Below are positions 56,874 through 64,000 of a DNA stretch of 64,000 nucleotides, one piece after another. Positions within the stretch are counted from its first letter, which is position 1, and each line of letters starts with the position of its first letter. This DNA comes from Pseudomonas fluorescens. GTDB taxonomy: Bacteria; Pseudomonadota; Gammaproteobacteria; Pseudomonadales; Pseudomonadaceae. The DNA lies in NCBI RefSeq assembly GCF_040448305.1, contig NZ_CP148752.1:2480001-2544000 (forward strand). The letters run 5' to 3'. Under the pieces are notes generated by a model. It was not told the DNA's origin, made no database searches, and saw only the letters and a list, made by a program, of their open reading frames with translations. A program made the translations under genes and the position numbers.

Positions 56874-57698
56874 TTACTTCCCGGCGTTAACCGTCACCGT
56901 CTTGATCGCACCCAGTTCCAGATCCCACTTCTTCAGGATCGCCTGGTAACTGCCGTCATCGACCATGCTCTGCATCGCCACTTTCACCGCTTCACTCAGC
57001 TCAGGCTTTTTCTTGCTCACGCCCAGCCCGGTGAACTGCTTGGAAATCGGCAGGCCCACGGTTTTGTACATGTCCTTTTCCTGGGTCTTGAGGTACGGCA
57101 GGGTTTCGCTGCCCTGCATGGCCGCGTCGATACGGCTTTGACGCAGTTGCGCGCGGGCGTCTGCCGAGCCTTCAGTGCCGATCACGTTGATCGCAGGCTT
57201 GCCGGCGGCTTCGCAGTTGGCCTTGCTCCACTCGGCGATTTCCGCCGGGAAGGTGGTACGTCGGCTGGTGCCGACTTTCTTGCCGCACAGGTCGATGATC
57301 TCGTTGGTGTCCTTGTTTTTCTGCAAGGTGTAGAACTGCGGACCGCTGGTGAAGTAGTCGACGAAGGTCACACTGGCCTGACGCTCGGCGGTGTCGGTCA
57401 TGCCCGACATCACCATGTCGACGCGGTCGGTGGTCAGCGCGTTGATCATTTGCTCGAAACCGGTTTCCTGCCATTTGATCTTCACGCCCAGGCGTTCGGC
57501 CAAGGCGTTGCCCAGGTCAACGTCGAGGCCGGTGAGGGTGTTGGTGGCCGGGTCCTTGAAGTCCATCGGCGGGTAGTTCGGCATGATCGCCACAACGACC
57601 TCGCCCTTGGCCTTGATGCTGGCCGGCAATTCGGCAGCGAAGGTGAAGCCGGATGCCATAACGCCTGCGAGTACAGCTGGAATAACGAAGTTCTTCAT
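56874..57698 (-). CDS. Polar amino-acid ABC transporter binding protein
   Basis: Family 3 periplasmic binding protein of 274 aa with a signal peptide (MKNFVIPAVLAGVMASGFTFA). Typical signatures are present: GLDVDLGNALAERLGVKIKW, GFEQMINALTTDRVDMVMSGM, TPxR-like TDTAERQASVTFVDYF, and a late QAILKKWDL. It delivers the substrate to the permease and ATPase encoded downstream of the same promoter region. The ligand is likely an amino acid or amino-dicarboxylate derivative; the sequence does not decide which. Confidence 0.92.
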   Translation of the reverse strand: MKNFVIPAVLAGVMASGFTFAAELPASIKAKGEVVVAIMPNYPPMDFKDPATNTLTGLDVDLGNALAERLGVKIKWQETGFEQMINALTTDRVDMVMSGMTDTAERQASVTFVDYFTSGPQFYTLQKNKDTNEIIDLCGKKVGTSRRTTFPAEIAEWSKANCEAAGKPAINVIGTEGSADARAQLRQSRIDAAMQGSETLPYLKTQEKDMYKTVGLPISKQFTGLGVSKKKPELSEAVKVAMQSMVDDGSYQAILKKWDLELGAIKTVTVNAGK

Positions 57699-57751
57699 GG
57701 TCGTTCTCTTATGAGTGTTGTGAGGCAGCTCTTGATTTGCGAGCCAGGCCC

Positions 57752-58516
57752 TTAGGTTCGAACGGCAGAAATGAAGCTTTGGGTGCGTGGGTTTTGCGGA
57801 CTTATTAGTATTTCTTCGGGGCTTCCAGCCTCCACGATCTGTCCTTCGTCCATGAACACCATGCGGTTGGAAACCTCGCGAGCGAAGCCCAGTTCATGGG
57901 TGACGACGATCATGGTCATGCCGGTCTGCGCCAGATCGCGCATCACCGACAGCACCTCACCGACCAGTTCCGGGTCGAGTGCCGAAGTGGGTTCATCGAA
58001 CAGCATCAGCTTGGGGCGCATGGCCAATGCACGAGCAATGGCGACGCGTTGTTGCTGACCACCCGACAGCTCGATCGGGTAGCTGTTGCGTTTGTCGGCC
58101 AGGCCGACGCGGGCGAGCAATTCCAGGGCTTCTTCGTGCGCCTCTTTGGGCGAACGCTTGAGCACCTGGCACGGCCCTTCGATGATGTTTTGCAGCACAG
58201 TCATGTGCGGGAACAGGTTGAAGCGCTGGAACACCATGCCGGTCGCCAGGCGCTGACGGGCGATCTGCGACTCGTTGAGTTCGTGCAGTTTGTTGCCGGC
58301 GATGCGGTAACCCACCAGTTCGCCGTCGACCCACAGGCCGCCCTTGTCGATCTTTTCCAGCTGGTTGACGCAGCGCAGCAAGGTGCTCTTGCCGGAGCCA
58401 GACGGGCCGATGATGCACAGCACTTCGCCTTGCTCGACTTCGATGTTGATGTCCTTGAGCGCGTGGAAATGGTCGTAGTACTTGTTCAGGCTCACGGCCT
58501 TGACGATGCTTCTCAT
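57752..58516 (-). CDS. Amino-acid ABC transporter ATPase (GlnQ type)
   Basis: ATPase of 254 aa from the ATG at 58516 ([20 protein letters not shown]); GAGG lies a few bp upstream. Walker A is GPSGSGKST near residue 40, the signature [15 protein letters not shown] near 150 and Walker [15 protein letters not shown] near 170. A longer frame to 58582 overlaps the permease gene and is not needed. It starts 10 bp after the permease stop. Confidence 0.94.
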   Translation of the reverse strand: MRSIVKAVSLNKYYDHFHALKDINIEVEQGEVLCIIGPSGSGKSTLLRCVNQLEKIDKGGLWVDGELVGYRIAGNKLHELNESQIARQRLATGMVFQRFNLFPHMTVLQNIIEGPCQVLKRSPKEAHEEALELLARVGLADKRNSYPIELSGGQQQRVAIARALAMRPKLMLFDEPTSALDPELVGEVLSVMRDLAQTGMTMIVVTHELGFAREVSNRMVFMDEGQIVEAGSPEEILISPQNPRTQSFISAVRT

Positions 58517-58526
58517 GTGCGGCTCC

Positions 58527-59405
58527 TCAGGAACGCTTGCCGGCGCCGCGGGCGAAACGACGCTCCAGACGGCTTTGACCAAAGGACAGGACGGTGACGG
58601 TGGCCAGGTACCAGATACCGGCGACGATCAGCAGCTCCATCACGCGGGCGTTGGCGTAGTAGATGTTCTGCGCGTTGTAGAGCAGTTCCGAGTACTGGAT
58701 GACGCTCGCCAGCGAGGTCATTTTCACCATGCCGATGAACTCGTTGCCCACCGGTGGAATGATGATGCGCATGGCCTGGGGCAAGATGATCCGGCGCAGT
58801 GCTTGCAGGCGCGGCATGCCGATCGACTTGGCGGCTTCATACTGCCCGGTGTCCACCGAGAGCAGGCCGGCTCGCACCACTTCGGCGGTGTAGGCACCCT
58901 GGTTGATGCTCAAGCCGAGCAGGGCCGCCACGAATGGGGTCATCAGGCTCACGGTGTCCATTTCGAACAGGCCGGGGATGCCGATGGTGGGGAAGATCAG
59001 CGCCAGGTTGAACCACAACAGCAGTTGCAGAATCAGCGGCGTACCGCGAAACAGCCAGGTGTAGATCAGCGCCACATAGCGCAGGATCGGGTTGGCAGAC
59101 ATGCGCATGATCGCGGTGATCACGCCGAACACGATGCCCAGCGCCATTGCCAGTACCGCCATGACGATGGTGTTGAGCAAGCCCCACATGATCGCCTGGG
59201 AGGTGAGGAACTGGCCGATGTACGACCATTCGATCTTGCCTTCGGCGAAGGCGCGCACCAGGCCGATAATCGCGATGACGATCACCGTGGCGAAGAAAAT
59301 CCGCCCGTAGTAACGCCGCGGTACATGATCGTACTGGGTGATGTCGAACTGGTTTTCCGCCAGTTTGCGCTCCGCCTGGAGTCGTTCTGCCTGTGTCTGG
59401 CTCAT
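58527..59405 (-). CDS. Amino-acid ABC transporter permease (HisM/GlnP type)
   Basis: A single permease of 292 aa with a cytoplasmic N-terminal extension (about 40 residues) and about five helices. The EAA-type loop is [23 protein letters not shown] near residue 193. As only one permease gene is present it would act as a homodimer. It lies upstream of the ATPase and binding-protein genes in one minus-strand operon. Confidence 0.93.
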   Translation of the reverse strand: MSQTQAERLQAERKLAENQFDITQYDHVPRRYYGRIFFATVIVIAIIGLVRAFAEGKIEWSYIGQFLTSQAIMWGLLNTIVMAVLAMALGIVFGVITAIMRMSANPILRYVALIYTWLFRGTPLILQLLLWFNLALIFPTIGIPGLFEMDTVSLMTPFVAALLGLSINQGAYTAEVVRAGLLSVDTGQYEAAKSIGMPRLQALRRIILPQAMRIIIPPVGNEFIGMVKMTSLASVIQYSELLYNAQNIYYANARVMELLIVAGIWYLATVTVLSFGQSRLERRFARGAGKRS

Positions 59406-59438
59406 GTTGTTTCTCCGAACTCGGTTTCAACGCTATCC

Positions 59439-59530
59439 CTGTGGGAGCGAGCTTGCTCGCGATAGCGGTGGGTCAGTTCACATTGATGTTGAATGTGAAA
59501 CCGCAATCGCGAGCAAGCTCGCTCCCACAG
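59439..59530. repeat. REPIN between ArgH-like and permease genes
   Basis: CTGTGGGAGCGAGCTTGCTC and its inverse GAGCAAGCTCGCTCCCACAG are perfectly complementary arms about 50 bp apart. Confidence 0.87.
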
Positions 59531-59545
59531 GTTTTGCATCACTGC

Positions 59546-60973
59546 TTAAAGGCGGAAGCCCTGATAGTCCTCGGTCCATAACTGCTGGGCGGCGAGGGCG
59601 GTTTTCAGGCGGCCGATCTGTTCGCGCACCTGTTGTGGCGCGGTCCCGCCCCAGCCGCTGCGGGCGGCGATGGCGGCTTCGAGGGTCAGGCTTGCGCGTA
59701 CTTCTGGTGTGAGGCGCGGGTCGATTTCCGCCAGCAGTGCCGGGGAGGCTTCCCACAATTCGATGTCGTGTTTCTCGCAAGCCTGGACCAACGCACCGGT
59801 GATTTCGTGAGCTTCCTTGAACGGCACGCCGCGCACCGCCAGCCAGTCGGCGACTTCGGTGGCGAGGGTGAAGCCCAGCGGTGCCTGGCGACGTAGCTCT
59901 TCGACGTTGACCGTCATGGTCGCGACCATTCCGGCCATGGCCGGCAGCACCAGCAGCAGGGTGTCGACGCTGTCGAGCACGCCGTTCTTGTCTTCGCTCA
60001 AGTCGCGGTTGTAGGACAGCGGCAGGGATTTGAGGGTGGACAACAGGCCGGTCAGGTTGCCGATCAGGCGACCCGCCTTGCCCCGCGCCAGTTCGGCGAT
60101 GTCCGGGTTTTTCTTCTGCGGCATGATCGAACTACCGGTGGCGTAGGCATCGTCCAGCGCGACCCAGCGGAATTGCCGCGACGACCACAGGCAGAACTCT
60201 TCGGCGAGGCGCGAGATGTTGATGCCGAGCATGCTGGCGATGAACAGGAACTCGGCGACGTGATCGCGGCTGGCCACGGCGTCGATGGAGTTTTCGCAAA
60301 CACCGCTGTAGCCCATTTCTTTTGCCGATTGCTGAGGTAAACGAGCGATAGCCGAGCCAGCCATGGCCGCCGCACCGAGTGGCGACAGCGAAGTGCGCGC
60401 GTCCCAGTCCACCAGGCGCTGCACGTCGCGCAGCATCGACTGGGCGTGGGCCAGCAGGTGATGAGCAAACACGATCGGTTGTGCCTGCTGCAGGTGGGTG
60501 AAGCCGGGGCAGATGCTCTCGATGTGTTGCTCGGCCTGGTCCACCAGCGCCTGCTGCAAGCCCAGCACTTCAACGGCCAGGGTGCGCACGTGGTCACGCA
60601 GGAACAGCCGCAGGTCGTTGGCGGTCTGGTCGTTGCGCGAACGACCGGCGCGCAGCTTGCCACCGAGGGTGCCAAGGCGTTCGGTCAGCAGGCGTTCGAT
60701 GAAGGTGTGGACGTCTTCGTCGTCCAGGGTCGGGGCAATGCTGCCGGCGCGGAAGTCAGCGCCGATACGTTCCAGGGCGTCGAGCATGGTCTGGGTTTCT
60801 TGCTCGCTCAGCAGTCCGGCGCGCTGCAGTTCCCGGGCATGGGCCTTGGAGCCGGCGAGGTCGTACGGGGTGAGCCGGAAGTAGCGCTCAGGGCAACGGG
60901 ACAGGGCCGCCAAGGCTTCGCTAGGGCCGCTTTTGAAGCGAGCACCCCAGAGACGGTCGGTGGTTTGAGACAT
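59546..60973 (-). CDS. ArgH-like lyase of the fumarase/aspartase superfamily
   Basis: A 475-aa enzyme with all three superfamily signatures: GRSRNDQTANDLRLFLRDH, CPGFTHLQQAQPI (catalytic Thr-His) and GSSIMPQKKNPD with the catalytic Ser. It is close to argininosuccinate lyase but sits beside a polar amino-acid importer and away from arginine genes, and its N-terminus (MSQTTDRLWGARFKSGPSE) is unusual. A catabolic C-N lyase releasing fumarate from an N-substituted aspartate (as argininosuccinate, iminodisuccinate or EDDS lyases do) is plausible. A true argH would be expected elsewhere in the genome. Confidence 0.85.
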   Translation of the reverse strand: MSQTTDRLWGARFKSGPSEALAALSRCPERYFRLTPYDLAGSKAHARELQRAGLLSEQETQTMLDALERIGADFRAGSIAPTLDDEDVHTFIERLLTERLGTLGGKLRAGRSRNDQTANDLRLFLRDHVRTLAVEVLGLQQALVDQAEQHIESICPGFTHLQQAQPIVFAHHLLAHAQSMLRDVQRLVDWDARTSLSPLGAAAMAGSAIARLPQQSAKEMGYSGVCENSIDAVASRDHVAEFLFIASMLGINISRLAEEFCLWSSRQFRWVALDDAYATGSSIMPQKKNPDIAELARGKAGRLIGNLTGLLSTLKSLPLSYNRDLSEDKNGVLDSVDTLLLVLPAMAGMVATMTVNVEELRRQAPLGFTLATEVADWLAVRGVPFKEAHEITGALVQACEKHDIELWEASPALLAEIDPRLTPEVRASLTLEAAIAARSGWGGTAPQQVREQIGRLKTALAAQQLWTEDYQGFRL

Positions 60974-61268
60974 TGTTGTTTTCCTCGTCGGTAACGCGAA
61001 CTGAAATGGGTATGCCGGGCCGCAACGTCGCTAAAAAGTCAGCGAACGAAATCAGGCCAGAGCAGTTTTCAAGAGGGCAGTTGCATCGTTGCGAGAGCTG
61101 ATCGAAGTGTCAGCTTTTAATGTTTTGAGATCAGTGGTTTGGCACTGATGTTCGGGGTTTATTGGCGGTTGCCAAGCCTGGTTTTCTGTGTTCATTATTA
61201 TTAGGCCAGCTATATTTTTGTTGTTGGGCACAGATTGTTGAATAGGGCGCCAGAGGTAAATAAGCATT

Positions 61269-62234
61269 ATGGAAACCCCACTTTCCAATTCCGGAAACCC
61301 GCCGCCGAAAACGCTGCAACGGGCACCGCTGGCCCTCAGCGGGCTGGACTTCAAACTGCTCAAAGTGTTCAAGGCCGTGGTCGAGGCAGGTGGCTTCAGT
61401 GCCGCGCAAAATGAGCTGAATGTGGGGCTGGCAGCCATCAGTAAACAGATTTCCGACCTGGAAATCCGTATCGGTATGCGCCTTTGCACGCGGGGGCGAG
61501 AGGGCTTTCACCTGACGGAAGAAGGGCGTCTGGTGTATCAGGCGTCGATAGACTTATTTGCCTCGGTCGACAATTTTCGCGACCGTCTTAGTTCAGCGCA
61601 AAACGAACTTGTCGGTGATCTTGGTGTGGGGGTTATTGATAACACTATCTCTGACGCCAATTCGCCGTTAGTTGCCGCGCTTAGACGTATAAACGAACAA
61701 TCTCCCAAGGTTAGATTTCAACTTCAGGCCACGCAACTTGATGAGGTTGAAAGAGGTGTCGTCGAGGGGCGGTTGGTGGCGGGAATTGTGCCGGTTTATC
61801 AAAAACGCGAAGAGTTCGATTACTACGAGCTATACGAAGAACGCTCGGAGGTTTATTGCGCGCTCGGCCACCCGCTGTTCTCCATGGCGGACGCGGACAT
61901 GGGTGGTAATGTGCTCAAGGATTACGAGTGCATCAACCATCGCTACGCGATTCATCGCGACAAACTGAAATTTGCCCACTACGACAGCTTTTCGGCCTCG
62001 GCAACCCAGGTGGAGGCCGTTGCGCTGCTGATCAAGACGGGTCGTTTCCTGGGGTTCCTGCCCCAGCATTACGCCGCACCGATGGTGGCGCGGGGAGAGT
62101 TTCGCGCGGTGCGCCCGGACCTGATCAACATCGTCACGCCGTTCAGTCTGATCCTGCGCCATAACACTGTGCGCAGCCCCTTGGTGAAGGCATTTGCCCA
62201 GGCACTGGGCGTGGATTTAAAAGCCTCGGTTTGA
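61269..62234 (+). CDS. LysR-family transcriptional regulator
   Basis: A 321-aa regulator. The winged helix-turn-helix is at about residues 30-85 (LLKVFKAVVEAGGFSAAQNE, then LAAISKQISDLEIRIGMRL), followed by an effector domain (DLGVGVIDNTISDANSPL). It is divergent from the ArgH-like gene with about 295 bp between the starts, so it is the probable activator of the catabolic cluster. The inducer is unknown. Confidence 0.92.
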   Translation: METPLSNSGNPPPKTLQRAPLALSGLDFKLLKVFKAVVEAGGFSAAQNELNVGLAAISKQISDLEIRIGMRLCTRGREGFHLTEEGRLVYQASIDLFASVDNFRDRLSSAQNELVGDLGVGVIDNTISDANSPLVAALRRINEQSPKVRFQLQATQLDEVERGVVEGRLVAGIVPVYQKREEFDYYELYEERSEVYCALGHPLFSMADADMGGNVLKDYECINHRYAIHRDKLKFAHYDSFSASATQVEAVALLIKTGRFLGFLPQHYAAPMVARGEFRAVRPDLINIVTPFSLILRHNTVRSPLVKAFAQALGVDLKASV

Positions 62235-62708
62235 TTGTTCGCCGCGTTGAACACTAACTAACGAACACTGGCGGCCAATGGGGATGATTGGACCAGGTTT
62301 AAGGCTTCAGCACTTGCAGCAACACGAAATCGTTTTTATCGAAACACCCGCTCAATACTGCTTGTAGAGTTCCCAATGCCGTGCCGTGAAGAGCGCGATA
62401 ATCGCTGAGATCCATCATCACACAAGCAGGCGCCGCAACACTTTCCAGTCCCAGGAACGATTGGCTGAAGACTGGTTGCAAGTCCTGCGATATTGACCAT
62501 GAACTTGATCACCTTGGCGTCCTTATCCGGCCACGCTCTCCCGCGGTGAAGCGCAACGCGTGGCCCCGGCCGGTGATACCCCGGTGCTTGCGGCTGCCAC
62601 CGACGGAATCGAATTTCGCAGAGATCAGCTGTGAACAGGTACAGGCTCCACAGACTTTCGCCCGGCGTCCGTCCTGCTACCGCCTATTGGCGGCAGCCTT
62701 ATCGGCGA
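62235..62708. other. Gene-poor stretch, possible decayed transposase
   Basis: No intact gene is supported. A 60-codon minus-strand frame (62299-62481) has no clear family. Minus-strand pieces near 62690 (LIADKAAANRR) and 62550 (HRGITGRGHALRF) vaguely recall IS5-type transposase, but stops and frame changes interrupt them. Confidence 0.35.
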
Positions 62709-63824
62709 TCAGACCTCGCTGATATTGACCCAGCGCTGTTCCCGCGCCGCCAATCGAATCGCCGTCGCCAGCCGCTCCACTTCCAGGGCTTGCTCGAAGT
62801 CGGTGCCGGCTTGTCCGTGCCCGGCCAAGGCCATGATCAACTCATGCACTTCCAGCGTTTTCAACTCGTTGTAGCCCAGCTGATGCCCCGGCGCGGGACT
62901 GAACGCTGCATATCCGGGCAGGTTCGGCCCGGCCAGTAAACGCTGGAAACCGTCCTGGCCGACACGGCACAGGCGTAACTCATTCAAACGCTCCTGATCG
63001 AATGACAGGGTCCCTTGGGTGCCACTGATCTCGAAACTCAGGTGATTCTTGTAGCCGTGCTTGAGCCAACTGCTGCTGAAGGTGCCACGCGCGCCGCTGG
63101 CAAAGCGCAGTAACGCATGGGCCTGATCGTCGACGGCAATTGTGCGTTGTTCCTGGCTACCGGCTGTGGCCGGGCGCTGGCGGTGCACGGTCTGGGAATC
63201 GGCGCATACCGCTTCGACATTGCCGAGCAGATAGCGCGCCATGCCCAGCAAGTGGCTGCCCAGGTCCGCCAGCGCGCCACCGGCATGTTCGGCCTCACAG
63301 CGCCACGACCAGGGTGACGCTGGATCGGCCATGAAGTCTTCGCTGAATTCGCCTTGAAAGCTGATGATCTCACCGAGTTTGCCGCTCTGAATCAACTCCC
63401 GCGCCAGGCCGATGATCGGGTTGTGCTGGTAGTTGTAGCCGACACGGGTGACCACGCCCGCATCCTTGGCCGCCAGGTGCATGGCGTTGGCCTGTTCGAG
63501 GTTCACCGCCAGCGGTTTTTCGCAGTACACCGGTTTGCCAGCGGCAAGCGCGGCCATGGCCATCGGGTAGTGCAGGTGGTTGGGGGTGGTGATGGCGATC
63601 AGGTTGACCTTGGGGTCGTCGATCAATTGCTGCCAGTCGCCATAGGCCTGCTCAAAGCCCCAGGCAGTGGCGCATGCCTGGGCACGAACGGAATCGGCGT
63701 CGGCCAGGGCGGCGAGGCGAAGCGTGAAGGGCAGTTCGAATGCTGCGCTGACGTTGCGAAAGGCCAGGGCATGGGCACGCCCCATGAAACCCGTGCCGAT
63801 AAGTCCGATTCCGAGTTCGCGCAT
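62709..63824 (-). CDS. Gfo/Idh/MocA-family dehydrogenase
   Basis: NAD(P)-dependent sugar or polyol dehydrogenase of 371 aa. The Rossmann motif is GIGLIGTGFMGRAHA at residues 5-19; the family motif CEKPLA is near 96 and the catalytic region includes GGALADLGSHLLGMARYLLG near 183. The substrate could be myo-inositol or a related polyol; the sequence alone does not decide. It is alone on its strand at the right edge, with an inverted repeat about 45 bp upstream. Confidence 0.9.
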   Translation of the reverse strand: MRELGIGLIGTGFMGRAHALAFRNVSAAFELPFTLRLAALADADSVRAQACATAWGFEQAYGDWQQLIDDPKVNLIAITTPNHLHYPMAMAALAAGKPVYCEKPLAVNLEQANAMHLAAKDAGVVTRVGYNYQHNPIIGLARELIQSGKLGEIISFQGEFSEDFMADPASPWSWRCEAEHAGGALADLGSHLLGMARYLLGNVEAVCADSQTVHRQRPATAGSQEQRTIAVDDQAHALLRFASGARGTFSSSWLKHGYKNHLSFEISGTQGTLSFDQERLNELRLCRVGQDGFQRLLAGPNLPGYAAFSPAPGHQLGYNELKTLEVHELIMALAGHGQAGTDFEQALEVERLATAIRLAAREQRWVNISEV

Positions 63825-63866
63825 GACAGGATCCTTTGGTTTTTGTTTTCAGGAAACCCGTTTATA

Positions 63867-63878
63867 GAATAAAAATTC
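63867..63878. promoter_or_regulatory. Inverted repeat upstream of the dehydrogenase gene
   Basis: GAATAAAAATTC is a palindrome with AT spacer, in an AT-rich patch; a degenerate second copy GAATAAATATT begins at 63895, 28 bp away. This resembles paired operators of RpiR or LacI-type regulators of polyol genes. No regulator gene is in the window. Confidence 0.4.
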
Positions 63879-64000
63879 CTTTTCATCAATTATGGAATAA
63901 ATATTTACATGTGGCCGCTGAGCGCTCGCGTGCAAACGCGGGAGTTCTTCGCTGCGCGCGGCGCCGTAACGCCAGTGTCTCGGTCAGTCTTCGAACCCGA

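Noticed and set aside
61052..61195. 47-codon minus-strand frame between the LysR and ArgH-like genes
   Set aside because: No ribosome binding site and no conserved features; it lies in the probable regulatory region.
62299..62703. IS5-type transposase gene
   Set aside because: Only short, frame-shifted fragments with vague resemblance are visible; no catalytic residues or inverted ends could be identified.
63910..64000. Plus-strand open frame running off the right edge
   Set aside because: About 30 codons without a ribosome binding site or recognisable sequence; too short to judge.

Overview
The window looks like chromosomal DNA of the Pseudomonas fluorescens complex. The evidence is a complete AprA-type alkaline protease / AprDEF type I secretion operon ending in two family I.3 lipases of exactly the PueB (565 aa) and PueA (617 aa) sizes, typical Pseudomonas REP-type inverted pairs (cores GGGAGCGAGC / GCTCGCTCCC), and high-GC codon use throughout. 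No rRNA, complete tRNA or CRISPR array was seen.

Layout. (1) 1-8.2 kb is a sucrose-type sugar locus: a GH32 hydrolase (cut by the left edge), an ABC importer (ATPase, two permeases, binding protein) on the minus strand, and a divergent ScrY-like porin plus PfkB fructokinase. A LacI-type palindrome lies in the shared upstream region. (2) 8.2-12.5 kb is miscellaneous: a half MFS gene, a histidine phosphatase, an SDR/SnoaL-like pair and a divergent LysR regulator. (3) 12.98-26.24 kb is the exoenzyme operon: serralysin, inhibitor, AprD-AprE-AprF, a subtilisin-type autotransporter, PueB, PueA. (4) 26.3-29.85 kb is a phage remnant: an N-terminally damaged GH19 endolysin, an Rz spanin with Rz1 embedded in another frame, an O-acyltransferase, and a tRNA-Ser-like 3' fragment that resembles an attachment site.

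(5) 31.7-34.9 kb carries nirBD (assimilatory nitrite reductase). It is preceded by a sigma-54 promoter and a leader with two hexaloop hairpins (A1 and G4 in each loop), the second mutually exclusive with a strong terminator. This is the hallmark of ANTAR (NasT) antitermination. (6) 35.57-43.79 kb is an accessory island bounded by inverted, IS-end-like repeats. It holds two tandem DUF1254/DUF1214 secreted proteins, an ABC exporter, an MFS permease and a divergent Lrp regulator, with MITE-like and hairpin repeats between the genes. (7) 43.9-52.2 kb is the trehalose PTS locus: treR, a double operator, treB, treC, a LamB-type porin, a fused EIIA-HPr-EI protein and a small EIIB-like protein that lacks the phosphorylatable cysteine.

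(8) 52.3-62.2 kb is a minus-strand catabolic cluster of uncertain substrate: an MFS permease, a MmgE/PrpD protein, two NodB-like deacetylases (one with eroded metal ligands), a polar amino-acid ABC importer and an ArgH-like lyase, with a divergent LysR regulator. The combination suggests uptake and breakdown of an N-substituted amino acid. (9) 62.7-63.8 kb is a Gfo/Idh/MocA dehydrogenase with a small inverted repeat upstream.

How the parts work together. Sucrose would enter by the porin and ABC importer, be hydrolysed by GH32, and its fructose phosphorylated by the kinase. Trehalose would cross the porin, be phosphorylated by TreB using the EIIA domain of the fused PTS protein, and be cleaved by TreC. 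AprDEF would export AprA and both lipases. The most noteworthy items are the nir leader, the cysteine-less EIIB, the deacetylase pair, the boundaries of the accessory island and the overlapping spanin genes.
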